Notes: a model not told the origin generated them from the letters alone. A stretch of 64,000 bases of DNA from Cunninghamia lanceolata (GCA_027924645.1 BSBN01001150.1:2852001-2916000); one strand, 5' to 3'; counted from the first letter of the stretch, positions 23,660-34,591 are shown. Numbers and translations are program-made.

Positions 23660-24654
23660 ACAAACTGTTTGTTCGTAGTCCTACGCCTCAATCAATATGC
23701 ATAAAAAATTGGAAACTCTAGATAAGACCATAAACACTGCAGAGATAAAAGCTTTAGAAAATGAGGTACCGCTGAAATAAAAAGAAATTATTCCCAAAGA
23801 AAAGATAGTAAAGATCATGGAATGGATAGAGTAAGATGGACCTCTCCAATTCCCTCTAGAAATCCTCAAGAGTCAATATCCAACCTGCCTACAAACTCTT
23901 CCCTTGCATAGGAGAGAAACCTCATAGAATTGAAGGTCCAGTGTTTGAAACAACTACGCTAGATTTGAGATATGCAAACCCTCATGCTTTCTTAGATCCT
24001 AAAGAAGACGTGACAGAGAGTTATACTCCTCTGTCACCCTTGAGTGAATCACATGTCCCTGAGACACTGAAAGAAAGTGAGTCGTATGAACCTCTCACAC
24101 CAACAAAAGAATCATACATACCATTGACACCAATGGAGGACATACATTCTATTGATAACAAATCAACCAATGCAATAGGAGTTCTCCCAAGAATGTTCAT
24201 GGTATCTCAACCACAAGTGCAACCCACCACTTCTTCCTCGGTGCAATCAAATGAGATTGGTGAATGGGAAGCACCCTTAGTGCAAATTGAAATGGTTGAG
24301 AGACTCCTAGACGAAGATGAAGAGAGTGAGGGTATGTTTCATAAAGAATGGAAAATGTGAGTGTCAGTTAGAACTGATGATCCTATCATCTTTGAGTTAC
24401 CATGAAGCTATATTGAATACTCTATGGATTTGAGGCCCGAGCCTAATGGGAGGACGAGTATAAGCTTTGTCCCTCCCGATGAGCAAAGGGAACCTCAAAC
24501 TCCCTTGGAATTATTCCAGTTCTTACAAAACATTCAAGGTAGACAAGACGTGAAAATTTACATGCAAGAGCAGTTTGACATGTTGATGGAATTGTTAAGG
24601 TGTGATGGAGTCTTGTATTGGACCACTTCCCATCAACAAGCTTTCTGAGACTTA
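23660..24654 (+). pseudogene. Y region after the protease (acidic, PLTP/PLSP repeats)
   Basis: The plus strand reads charged peptide (23690-23900) and then 23941-24360, an acidic stretch with short repeats of the type ESY-(E/I/T)-PLTP (SYTPLSPLSE, SYEPLTPTKE, SYIPLTPMED). 24424-24648 continues in a related frame with LRPEPNGRTSISFVPPDEQ. The last frame ends at 24647 where RT should begin but does not. I know no domain for it. Linkers of this kind precede RT in Tat elements. Confidence 0.5.
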
Positions 24655-24689
24655 CTTCGTCTCACATTATCGAGAGAAACCACTGAGAT

Positions 24690-24921
24690 AGGAACAACAT
24701 AATCAAATGATAAACCCTACAAAGTAGGAGAACTAGTCCTAAGAAGAGGTGGCACAAAAAACAAAAAGAGAAGACGAAAGAGAACATTTATAGAGGACTG
24801 GAAAGGTCCTTACATGGTTAAAGAAGATGTTAGAAATGATGCCTATCTCTTGTGCACAATGGAGGGGGAAGAATTTGGTGAAACAGTCAATGCCTTTCAC
24901 CTCAAGAAATATTATGTCTAA
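24690..24921 (+). pseudogene. Y integrase C-terminal tail only
   Basis: The plus strand reads KPYKVGELVLRR, then WKGPYMVKEDVRNDAYLL and VNAFHLKKYYV before a stop at 24919-24921. This is the C-terminal SH3-like and tail region of Ty3/gypsy integrase, where WEGPY-V and NA-HL+KYY are hallmarks. The zinc finger, DDE core, RNase H and RT that should precede it are missing: the protease linker ends only about 50 bp upstream. This is direct evidence of an internal deletion that made Y non-autonomous. Confidence 0.85.
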
Positions 24922-26354
24922 AAATCATAAAAAATCATAAAACATAAAATACCAAAAAATCAAATATTCCAAAAATACAAAAAAATCATAAAAATAAAAA
25001 ATGTCAAAAAAGAATTATATTTCTTGCATTTTAGTATCATTCTGTTCATCTTGCATTACAACAAATGACTCGCTCATATATTATTTTCATTTCAATAAGG
25101 AGTCTAAGGTTTCCTAGGTATACGTGACCCTTTTAGGTCCTAAAGATTACCCATTTCCACAATCACCATATCCCTTTTCATTTCTAGTGTTTCTAATCAA
25201 AGCCTAGCTCTTAGCTTTACACTAATCCCAGTCTTAATGAGACAAAATGTTAGGTCTAAGCAAAATCAATATTCAAACCTATAGTGTTCAAAGGAATCTT
25301 ACAAGTAGACCTCCCCAATTCTTCCCTAGTAGAAGAGAAGTCCAACTGGATTACAAAAACTTTAGGTGGCGCTCGGCCCCTTATCTTTCCTGGCCAAAAA
25401 TGTTAGGAGGATCAAAACTCTAAAGGAAGCAATCTAAAATCTGAGTGGATACAAAAATGAGTGATAAAAAAAAGAATGTTGAGAAAAGTGAGAATTGAGA
25501 GATCAAATTATTGCATATCAAAAGTTCCAAAAGCATTCATTTTCATAAAAAGTCAAAAATCCAAAAAAATGGGAAAATCAAGTGAGGCATTCTAGAAAAT
25601 ACAAAAAAAGAAAAAAAGAGAGTTTTACAACAAAAGAGTAAAAGAGAGAAGATTGTTTAATGTCCGTACTCTTGGGTGGAGATTAGTCTAAGCTCAAAGG
25701 CTCAAGGGTGACTTTCTAACAGAGGAAATAAAAAAGAAAGTACAAAGCACACACATGCACTAACTGAGCAAAGCCAAGAGTCTAGTAGTCCTTAGGATCA
25801 TTTTCTATCTAGGGACCCTAGTTCTTTCCCATTTATCCTTCACCCCAAGTCTATCTTGCTTTCCATCTATGATCTAAGTCTAGCAAACATCAATAAAATT
25901 TGTTACTTGTCTGAGTTGAAAACTTGTTAGATTGTCTTATCTAGATAAGGATTGGTGTTTAGCCTTTAGCGAAGCCCAAATTCAGAAACACTCCATTTCA
26001 TTCCCGTTCCCCACTTGAGTTCAAAATTCCTATCTCAAAGCCTTGAATAGGTCTCTTATATCAGGACAACTTGCAATCCCCTGGATTGAAAATCATATTA
26101 AAGAGCAGTCATATTGTTTGTTCCGCATTGCATTCATATCAAAATTAGAAAAAGAGTCCCAAAGCAATAAAGTCAATGTCATAACTCGTGACATTTTGTA
26201 GAAATAAAAGTTTCATTTCAAGCATCCCTTGTGTTCTTGCATCTACATATTGTAAACTACATTTCAAATATATGCCAAAAAATTACAAAAACATGTCATC
26301 GTTATCATACTTGCATTTTTAGAGTTGAAGGTCAAAAACATAATCAAAGAGCTT
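24922..26354 (+). other. Y noncoding region between integrase tail and antisense gene
   Basis: It opens with a run of caaaaaatcataaaa-type words (24925-25010), then A-rich DNA without a protein signature on either strand. I see no promoter that I can defend. In intact relatives the 3' untranslated region sits here. Confidence 0.6.
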
Positions 26355-28340
26355 TTAAACTTCCAAAATGCACAAGAGATGAGTACCCATACGATAGCCA
26401 AAACCATGAAAAGACAAAATTTCATTAATACATCCAAAGTTTACATGTATACAAGTACCAAGAGCTAAGGTAAAATGCTCTCGAGGAAAGTAAAGGCTCC
26501 CCATGCAAGGGGGCACGGTTTCAAAGAAAAAGAGGGTAAACTCAAGGGTGGTTCCCTTCGACAGAATCCTCAAGACTCCTACTCCTCTGCCTATGTGTGC
26601 CACTAGTTTCTCCATGAGACCTATGGGAGCGAGGTACCCTGCTATGAGTGTGTGATTGTGAAGGCCCTGCAACAGGTGAGCCATCTCGCGAAGCACCTGA
26701 TTCTCACCCTTAACGATGAGATTCTTGGTCTTTAAATCAGCACTCACCTGACATCCATGATAGGCAAGAGCAAAAATGTCAGTGTGTCATCCAGCAGTAG
26801 GGGGCACACCATGATCCATCAAGAGTGTCTCCCAAGTCATCCTAGTGAAGGGAGCAACCAAGCTAATATTGACCTCACGAACAAAATCTCTCCACTCCTC
26901 AAGATTTCCTGCAAAGCGAACCAAAAGATGAAAAAATGTGTTAGTTCTTGATGAAAAGGAAGGAGGAAAGGAAGGATTAAATACAAAAATAGTAAAGCAA
27001 ATGTAGACTTATGTGGGTCACCAGGATGCCAGGCAGGATCAAGTTGTTCCATCACCTCATCAGAGTGAGGAGGTCTAGGAACCGTGAATGGACCCTTAGG
27101 AGCATCATCAACATCATTAGCATCATTTGAACCATTATCTTGTGCATCCTCTATCGGTTCCTCATCTGATGAATCATCCCCATCAAGAACATAGTCCTCG
27201 TCATTAGAGTCTGAATCCTCAACCACAATCAATGCTTGAGAAGGAGTCCCTCTCCCTCCCCTCGGTCCTCCTCTTGAAGTCCTAGAAGCTCTAGAAATTA
27301 AAACTCTAGGAGTCAAAGGGGTCCAAGTAACAACTCTTTGGCTAATCTCACCCATCTCTTGGACATATCTGTAGCAAGTAGGCACTAGGGGAAACTCCTT
27401 AGGGAGATCCTCACCAAACTACTATGGGACACGCTCAACACGGTGAGCCTCAACCGGACCATTACGGTCTGAAACCTCTGATACGCCATGACAGTGCTCC
27501 CTGATCTCATCATCATGTGACCATGCTCCCTCTATATCTAGGTAAGGATCAAAAATCATATCTGCATCGTTAAGAGTAGCCACAGTGCATAAAGAAGTAT
27601 CAAAGTGGCCCACCTAAACCTATCTAGTTGCTCTGGGTAACTGTCTGCCAGGAATCAGAACAAGTTTCTGAATAGGTCTGATGTGCTCAAAAATCCAAGT
27701 CATAATCAAGGAGGAATGGCTGAAAGCAAGAGCCCCTCGTCATGCGATACGGTAGAAATACCTGTATACCATGGCTAAAATGTTTGGACCCCAAGCATAG
27801 ACTCTGTCATGCTCAATAACCTATATAATTGGTGCCCAATACCATCTCAAGCGAGTCGAGGCCTTGTCTCTAGACAACCTCGATGCAATCAAATCAATCA
27901 GAAACTTCCTCAAGTGAGGAATGCGAAGTCGCGACACAAAGGTAATTTGAACACATGTCTGGTCCTCGGGATGACTCACTCCCATGAACTGTGCCCAAGA
28001 AGCCTTGTCCTTAAAGGACTCGCTAGCTGGTAGGACAAGTTGGTGTCCTCTCACAAGAACCCCTAGAATGCAGTAAACACCAAATAGAGTGATGGTCCAT
28101 TCTCTTGAAACCTAAGGAAGCCTAAAGGTGTTCCTATCTGCATCCCAATATGTTAGGATATCATAGCAAATATGTGCCACAGGATGAATGACTGGCACAT
28201 GACAAACTCTAGCTAAGCCCGCTCTCCTTAGAATGGCTAGCTCATCAGTATTTAGTATTGCAAACATCTCTGAGAGCCACAAGTGCTCTCTGCAAGCATT
28301 CCATCGAATGCGCCACAAAAATCCTAAAAATCATAAAACT
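26355..28340 (-). pseudogene. Antisense plant mobile domain (PMD) gene carried by Y
   Basis: One minus-strand frame runs from 28318 to 27022 with only stops as breaks (near 28112, 27740, 27612-27620 and 27421-27426). It has the hallmarks of the plant mobile domain (aminotransferase-like, PF10536): LTYWDADRNTFRLP, then EWTITLFGVYCILGVLVRG, later RVYAWGPNILAMVYRYFYR. An acidic low-complexity stretch follows (VVEDSDSNDEDYVLDGDDSS, about 27215-27155). A 113-bp intron is predicted at 27021-26909 (GT..AG, phase-compatible): HPG joins NLEEWRDFVRE and continues in the frame ending at 26355. The start may be a splice acceptor near 28330. PMD proteins such as MAIN/MAIL act in the plant nucleus in silencing, and PMD domains are known in retroelements. 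Here it is decayed. Confidence 0.72.
26909..27021 (-). other. Predicted intron in the PMD gene
   Basis: On the minus strand the donor is CATCCTG/GTGACC and the acceptor, after a T-rich stretch, is TTTGCAG/GAAATC; length 113 bp. Reading through without splicing gives a hydrophobic run and leaves the frame. Splicing joins the upstream frame (codon starts at positions equal to 1 modulo 3) to the downstream frame (2 modulo 3) exactly. The donor is GTGACC rather than GTAAGT, so it is not a strong site. Confidence 0.6.
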
Positions 28341-28496
28341 TACAGAAAAATCATACAAAAGCATATAAACCATCAAAATTGCAATAAACAAGCGAATACA
28401 ATAGTCAAATTAAATCAAAACAGAGTGAAGTAAATGTCAGAAAGCATCAAATTTCAATTAGAAATGATCAGTTAGGGTCACCCCTTTCATAAGTTT

Positions 28497-28690
28497 GGAT
28501 CTCCCCACGGGCGACCCAGATGTCAACAGGATCTCCCCCTAGGTGACTTTGTTGTTAGCCAGATCTCCCCCCGGGCGACTCAAATGTCAATAGGATCTCC
28601 CCCGGGCAACCCTGTTGTCAGCCAGATCTCCCCTTGAGTGACCTGCCTGGCAAAAGGGGTGACCCTATGTGGAGATCCCCCAAACTAAAA
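28497..28690 (+). repeat. Tandem repeat of about 32 bp, five units
   Basis: Units begin (g)gatctccccc and continue with gggcgacc-like words, then alternate between agatgtcaaca-type and tgttgtcagcc-type ends. Five units are visible from 28497 to about 28655, followed by an inverted-looking aaaggggtgaccc. The same words occur once or twice in Y's left LTR at 18893-18957, so the block is probably a relic of the right LTR. Confidence 0.7.
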
Positions 28691-29149
28691 ATGCTCTAAA
28701 AACCCCGTTTCTTAGTCAATTTTAGAAAATGAAAGACCAATCCTACTCTAAACGATGAAACAAAGACAATGCAAAGGAAAAATATAAAAAAATGGACAAT
28801 TTCAAGAGATTTTTCACAAAATTTAACCTAGGGTTTAGAGAAGAGTTTTTCATGGTTCGCATACCCGATTCTCATCGGTAGAAGAAGCGATAGCCATCTT
28901 TGCGATCTCCTTGGCAATATCTACCCAATGACTGCTTACACGATCAATTTCGTCACTGATTCACTCTATTTCACTAATTTTCTTGCTCTTTCCTCTTCCT
29001 TAGCTTAGTTTCTTTTATGCATTCTTACATTAGTTTTTACTTTTATGCATCTCTCATGCATTGTTTTGCATGCATGCATTCCTATAGGTCTCATTGACAA
29101 AGGAAAACAACTACTCGAATTCTCATGATCTATGGTAAGTTCATCATTT

Positions 29150-29976
29150 TAGTTTTCATTATAGCTGACATTCATCTTTTAACTCCTAGATTAGCAAAAA
29201 ACATCTTAAATTCAAAAAACATTATAAAAAAGCACAAAAAGAAGTTTTGCATTTCATTTAGGCTTGCATTCATAAAAACCCAAAAAAGAACAAAAATATT
29301 AGACACTTAGAAAATGCGCAAACCCTTGATTCCATCACAAGGTCAAATGAAGTCAATGCACAATCAAACCTTAGGTCAAATCAAACCCTAAGTCAAACCC
29401 TAGGTCAAGTTAAGGCTAGCTCACAAAAACCTATCTCTTGTCTCGGCTCACGAATGTGCCCATGATTAAGAGGTGAGTGGGTGAGGGCGATCCTCGACGA
29501 GATAGAGGAAATCCATCCGAGACCGCAACAGGACCCACTTGTCTTACAACAACAAGAAGAACATAGGCAGTTCTTAGTACAACAAATATTCATCCAATAC
29601 TTTAAAAAATAATGAGCAATCAATGAGAATAATAGCTTACCCACACAAAGGTGGAATATCAGAAACCCTAACAGGAGAATAGTGACTAGTGACCCTTTGG
29701 GTCATACAGTTATCTTTAAAACCATGATCATTGAACAACACATCTACACAAGCACACAACAACATAGGCCCTAGGATTTGCCAACCCTTCTCCATGAAGT
29801 CCAAGTCTCTAATGAGCCAAACTACCCCCATGTATCACCTCCTCTCGACTGGCTACTTCCACGAGAGTGAGAGTGACGTGGTTGTTTGTCCCATGGCAAG
29901 GAGGGAAAGGTCTGTGTGCATACCAAAATCTAACTTGACAGCCCTAGGCCACTGAGATCACAATTTTGAGTGTACA
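29150..29976 (+). repeat. Y right LTR, only the last 0.83 kb matches
   Basis: From about 29150 to 29976 the sequence matches 19855-20675, ending GAGTGTACA next to the target duplication aatac. Upstream of 29150 the two LTRs cannot be aligned by eye: 28700-29145 and 18364-19850 look different apart from the GC-rich words. Either the right LTR was truncated or replaced, or this part diverged strongly. The start of this LTR is therefore unknown. Confidence 0.75.
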
Positions 29977-29981
29977 AATAC

Positions 29982-30450
29982 ACCAATGGGTTGAGGGAAA
30001 ATATTCTAGAAGAGTTGAGTCTGGTCAGGCTGACCACCATAGAATAAGCATACCAATTTTTTTATCAAGGTAGAAGCCAAGTTAAACAAGAGGTTTGAGA
30101 GTCAAAAAAATCAATAGAGAGGAAAAGAGGAGAGACACTAGTGGGAGAGATCACAGTGTGGTGATAGAAGACCCTACCAGGAAGATAGGAGAGTTGACAA
30201 TTTTTTTCATAGAGGCAATGGTGTGTACTATAATAAAGAAAGAAGTTATGATACTTACCACAAAGACTAGGAAGATAATAACTACTATCACAAAAAGAAA
30301 GGAGGAGATACATATTGTAGAGATGGATACTAGAGAGGAAGATATGGATATAGAAGAAATCACAAGAGTATTTTTAGGGGAACATGCTTCAAGTGCAAAG
30401 AAGGACATAGAGTGTTTGAATGTTTTCAAGAGCAAGGAAAGTGGCTAGGA
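29982..30450 (+). pseudogene. G gag, C-terminal part with zinc knuckle
   Basis: Right after Y the plus strand continues G's gag: TNGLRENILEELSLVRL at 29982-30035, then a basic region (30095-30300, arginine- and lysine-rich, partly read in another frame). At 30390-30430 comes CFKCKEGHRVFEC, a CCHC zinc knuckle with one residue missing (C-x2-C-x3-H-x4-C instead of x4). The knuckle binds the element RNA. Frameshifts and a stop after AYQ-like sequence near 30045 inactivate it. Confidence 0.8.
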
Positions 30451-30499
30451 AGTAATGCTAGAGTTATGTTTGGAGAATAGATGAGGAACATGGAAGGAT

Positions 30500-30868
30500 T
30501 TGATGAAGCATCTTGAGGTAGAAGGACCAATACAAAGAAAGAACCAATTCAAAACTAGAAGCAAAATAGGAGGGGAGTGTTGCAAGGTAATTATTGACAA
30601 CATAAGTACATATAACTTGGTATCAAAAGAAATTGTTGAAAAATTAATCTTGAAGAGGCAAAAACACCTAAACCCTTACTTAATTGCTTGGTTACAGAGA
30701 AAACATAACATAATGGTCAATGAACAATACTAAACTTAAGATTCAAAATAGGGAGTTACCATGATGGAGTTTTATGTGATATAATGCCAATGGACTTGTG
30801 TCAACTACTATTGGGAGGCCATGGCAGTTTGACCATTAGGCTATACATGATGGGTGAGAAAACAGTTA
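30500..30868 (+). pseudogene. G protease
   Basis: The plus strand reads RSKIGGECCKVIIDNISTYNLVS at about 30558-30627. In chromoviruses the block is IDSGSTDNLVS; the active-site aspartate remains but the following residues are N-I in place of S-G, so the enzyme is dead. It continues EIVEKLILKRQKHLNPY and WLQRKHNIMVNEQY, then shifts frame to FKIGSYHDGVLCDIMPMDLCQLLLG near 30740-30830. Element T is inserted a few residues later at 30873. The coding sequence resumes at 38128 in frame with MARDRLMPLKDREDQV after one stop. Confidence 0.8.
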
Positions 30869-30873
30869 CAATG

Positions 30874-33268
30874 TCTTACCTCCCAAATCGACAGAGGGTT
30901 TGCCAGCTCCAATGCATAGGCAGATTCAGTCAACAGATACAGGAGGTTGCGTGAGCTGCCTCCCCTTCACTTCTGGTTCTGCCGCACCAAGGGGGTATCC
31001 CTATATCTAAAGATGTAACATTTACTCTCCAAATGACAGAAAGATTTAACTTTGTAATAACAGGCAGAATACTCTCATGTGTGGACCAAGATTTGTGTGA
31101 TAAATCACAAGGTTGGCAACATTCTTGGACATGTTTGTCTGGTCAGGTATGAGAGTATGCAGGGGTTCCTAATCCTACTCCTACAACTAACAGGTTAAAA
31201 TTATGGAATGGTTTGAAATTATGGTCTAGATGCAAGACAGGGGTTTTGGATCATGACTACTTCACAAGAACAGACTGGTGCCTATCTCAGGGCAAGGAGT
31301 CAACTAGACGTATACATAAGAATGGCTTGCAACTGTCATTCGAGTTTCAAGGGGTTAGGACTGGTGTTTGCCTTACAAATACCACCCAAGGATAAGTATT
31401 CAACTGTCTCTACTTACAAATATCCCAGTTGACATACCATCTTCTCCATACTTAACCTAAAACAATTTAATCCACTCCTTGAATGGAAGTTAGAGATTAA
31501 GCATGCAATACATAAATCTGTATTCTAGAATTTGAGAAACCCTTAGCAACCAAATTCAGAAGAAGAAAATGCATACAACAAATGGAGACAGACAGATAAA
31601 CACATGCAATAATGCATTTTTCATATAAAACAACAATGAAACTGAACATATGTGCAAGACACAACTCAGATGCAACTCATAAACTCCATAGAGATACAAC
31701 AGACAGAAAATGCTCTGTATTTCGTTATTCACACAAAAAATTGCCCAAGTCTTCAACCACAAAATGGATAACACAGTTCGGCCTTTATACCAAGACTGTG
31801 TACTAAGCAAAATTAATTACAAGGCAAATCAAAAAGTTCGCTAGATACAATGTATCTTTTAGATTGGTGCTCAAAATATTCAATGCAGCAGAGGGACAAG
31901 GAGGAGGGAGCAGGTAGAATTAGGATCTGCACCACTGCTCAAGGACATTCATCTTCAATTAGGTTGTTGATCCGTCCTTTCCGTCGTCCATCCTTTCCAA
32001 ATCCACCATTATTGCCACAGCTACCCGTAGCCTCTTCCTGGAATGCAGCAGCAGACCCATGGAGTTTTCCCGCTCAAAAATTGAACGTAGATACAAGGAA
32101 AAAACCATCGCTGAAGGTTCAAAGCCCGACCATTGATCAAAAACCCATTGCTGAAATCAACGGTCCCAAAACATGCATGAAGAGCTGCCAGCCAATGATA
32201 TTGTGCCACGTAGGCACCTTGACCCTCTATAGCTGACCTTTCCTCCCTCTCACTTTTGCCTTTCAAAAACCCTTTGTATATGCAAAATGCATATACATGC
32301 AACAACTCAATATACAAGGCGGACTCCAAAATATCATGAAGCAGACTGGAAACTTATTCAGGTCAAACTTGCATCTCTTTCCTTTGTATATTGGCTTGTA
32401 TATCGGCATATACAAGCGCTTCATACAACCCATGGACCTCAAAATTTATTCAATGCATTTCATTCCTCCATCACGTCTGGGTTGTTTGTCCTTTTGCTTG
32501 CATGTCTCAATGTATAACTGCATATACAATCGCCTCACACATACAAGGCGGATCTCAAAAATTCATCCGCTGCACCTGACTTATCCCTCAGGTCCGGAAT
32601 GCATATTTCTACTTGTATGTTTTGAATGTATGTCGGCATACATACAATTGCCTTTGTATGCAACTGGTGGGCCCGACCCATTTTCTCTCTCCTTTGCACA
32701 TTTCGTTGCCCATTGCATATACAAATACAATGTACAAGCCCTTTGATACAAGTGTGGAATCTATGACAGAATATTCTAGGAATGCACATTTGTATTATTT
32801 TGGAAACCAGCCTGCACATTTGTGAATGCATATCTCTTTTGTATGTCGAACATACAATCTCACTTGTATATTCGTGGGCCCCGCCGCATGTATCTTCCCC
32901 GCTGCACTGTTCATCTTGCATGTGCGCCCTTGTATATTTTTTCTTTGTATACCTGCAATGTATCTTTTCTCTTGTACATAGCCGTTGTATGTCTGAACAT
33001 ACAAACCAAATATACATGCAACTTGATATACAAACAAGGAATATTCCTAAGATTCTGTGAAAGATTCCCCCTTTGTATATGCACATTTTCAAGCCCGATA
33101 TGCATATAATTGATTTTTTCAAAGGCCGATGGAGATTTTTGACCCGCTAATGCACATTTTGACCTGTATGTATATACAAACACCTTTGTATATACAAAGA
33201 CACTTGCACCTTAACTGATTTTTTGCATTTTTTCAACTGAAACCAGACTGATCATGCAGGCGGTAACA
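30874..33268 (-). repeat. T 3' LTR
   Basis: On the minus strand it starts TGTTACCGCCTGCATG and ends GGGAGGTAAGA (the other copy ends GGTAGCAGA). The part at 32265-33200 is packed with tgtatat, atatacaa, tgtatgt and acatacaa words, largely palindromic. 31000-31800 matches the solo copy at 1975-2800. The frames at 31556-33183 differ between copies or repeat the motif and are not genes. Confidence 0.9.
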
Positions 33269-33300
33269 TAAGCTCCAATTGGGGATGCATGCCTCTTGCA

Positions 33301-33366
33301 GGCATGGCGAGAACCTCAGAATCTCTGGTTTCGCAGATTTAGCTTTATCCATTAAGCAACAGAGTC
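33301..33366 (-). tRNA. tRNA-Arg-like fragment inside T (not a functional tRNA)
   Basis: On the minus strand GACTCTGTTGCTTAATGGAT then AAAGC reads like the 5' half and A box of a plant arginine tRNA. It is followed by an anticodon-arm-like ATCTGCGAAACCAGA and a T-arm-like GAGGTTCTCGCC. The B box lacks the usual GGTTCGA core (it reads GGTTCTCG) and I cannot form an acceptor stem, so it is a tRNA-derived relic or SINE-like head. It lies only about 30 bp inside the 3' LTR. Coincidence cannot be excluded. Confidence 0.35.
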
Positions 33367-33406
33367 GAACATGCACCAATCTACACACAAATTATATTTT
33401 CAATCA

Positions 33407-34515
33407 TTATTTTGGCAGCCCCGGGCAGCCAAAAAGGAAGAACCACAACTTTATCCTATCAAATGCCTGATTCCAAACTGAATAATCCCAACCATGACTG
33501 AAAAAATTAAAACAATCTGCCCACATGCTGATCTTATGAATTACATGCTTCACCATTTTTGAAAACTTGCCCCTGTCAGTGTAGCCTCTGTCACTCTGCA
33601 TCTTATAATCAGAGATATAACCATACACATTATAATATTCTTCAGCATTAGGTAACATATGTATGTTATGATCCTCAAGCAGTATATCCTTATATTGCAT
33701 TTGGCAATATTCATTATCTACTTGGCTGTTGCATATAACCAAACACATATCCAGTTGATCCAAAAACTGAAAACACTCAGAAAATATGAGACCCACAATG
33801 TCATCACTTATATCACTTATTGACATTGAAAATAAAACCTGATCCACATAGCCATTGCCATCACTGCACATGTCTAAACCAACTGATGCTGAGCAATCAT
33901 TATCCACAGTTTGCAAATCAGTGTCATCATTTTCAAATAGAGGGTTAATTCTGCACCAATGAATATCATAACTCACAATGTCAAAAGTATCCGCAGGCTC
34001 ATCATAAAGGGGATTCATACTCGTTGCAAAGGTCTATGTTTCTTCTTCATGACAATCCATTTCTTTTTCATCATTATCAGACCTAGAGTCATAAGAAGAA
34101 CAAACCTGATCCATGAACTGGTCATGAATATCATCACTATCATCTGACTGCCCCACATATAAGATTTTTGCTGCTTCAATACACTCTGAAGTTAAACAAT
34201 CTACATCATTTTCCAGCCCTCTAATGCTTCCTGATGAAACTGATATTGGCTCTTGATCTATGTGATCACAACTTTACATAACTGGATCATTTAAACATGA
34301 ATGTTTTTTGTTTAGGACTGGCATGCAAATATTACTTGAAAAATTATTATTGTCAACTTCATTTGCTGGGCAAAATAGGACATCCTCCTCTATAACAAAA
34401 ACATCATCAACTTGGAATGATGCAAAAACTGGGACAGCAGGGGTGTGAGTACTTTGACGTTCACCTCCAACATTTAAACTATATCCCTTATCAACATTGG
34501 TGGCCCTAGGGCAGC
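33407..34515 (-). pseudogene. T acidic second reading frame
   Basis: Downstream of gag one minus-strand frame runs with only a few stops (near 34278 and 34035). It reads FASFQVDDVFVIEEDVLF near 34430, FMDQVCSSYDSRSDNDEKE near 34095, then from 34018 an uninterrupted 203 residues ending FGCPGLPK at 33407. It is rich in D, E, S, M and C and has no motif I recognise (no protease D-S/T-G, no RT box). It sits where protease would be. It may be a captured sequence or an extended gag product. Long conservation with few stops in a non-autonomous element is notable. Confidence 0.5.
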
Positions 34516-34591
34516 AAAATTTTTCAGAGAAATACCCTTTTTAAATCCCATACCTCTAATTATTTTCAATGTCAATTGCAAACTGATGTGC

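Larger units (their letters stand above)
18359..29981 (+). mobile_element. Y: pol-deleted Tat-like Ty3/gypsy element with antisense PMD gene, inserted in G gag
   Basis: Insert 18364-29976 starts TGTAAGCACC and ends TGTACA, flanked by gatac (18359-18363) and aatac (29977-29981). G's gag resumes exactly across it (VTRY, then TNGLRENI). On the plus strand it has a 2.3-kb left LTR, PBS, gag (20870-22809), protease (about 23190-23590), a linker, and only the last 70 or so residues of integrase (24700-24921). RT, RNase H and the integrase core are absent. Downstream lie A-rich noncoding DNA, a minus-strand plant-mobile-domain gene (28318-26355), a GC-rich tandem repeat and a right LTR that matches the left one only over its last 820-830 bp. 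The lineage (DNxxxVNI protease, LLGRPWIH, NAFHLKKYYV tail) is Tat-like. Confidence 0.85.
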
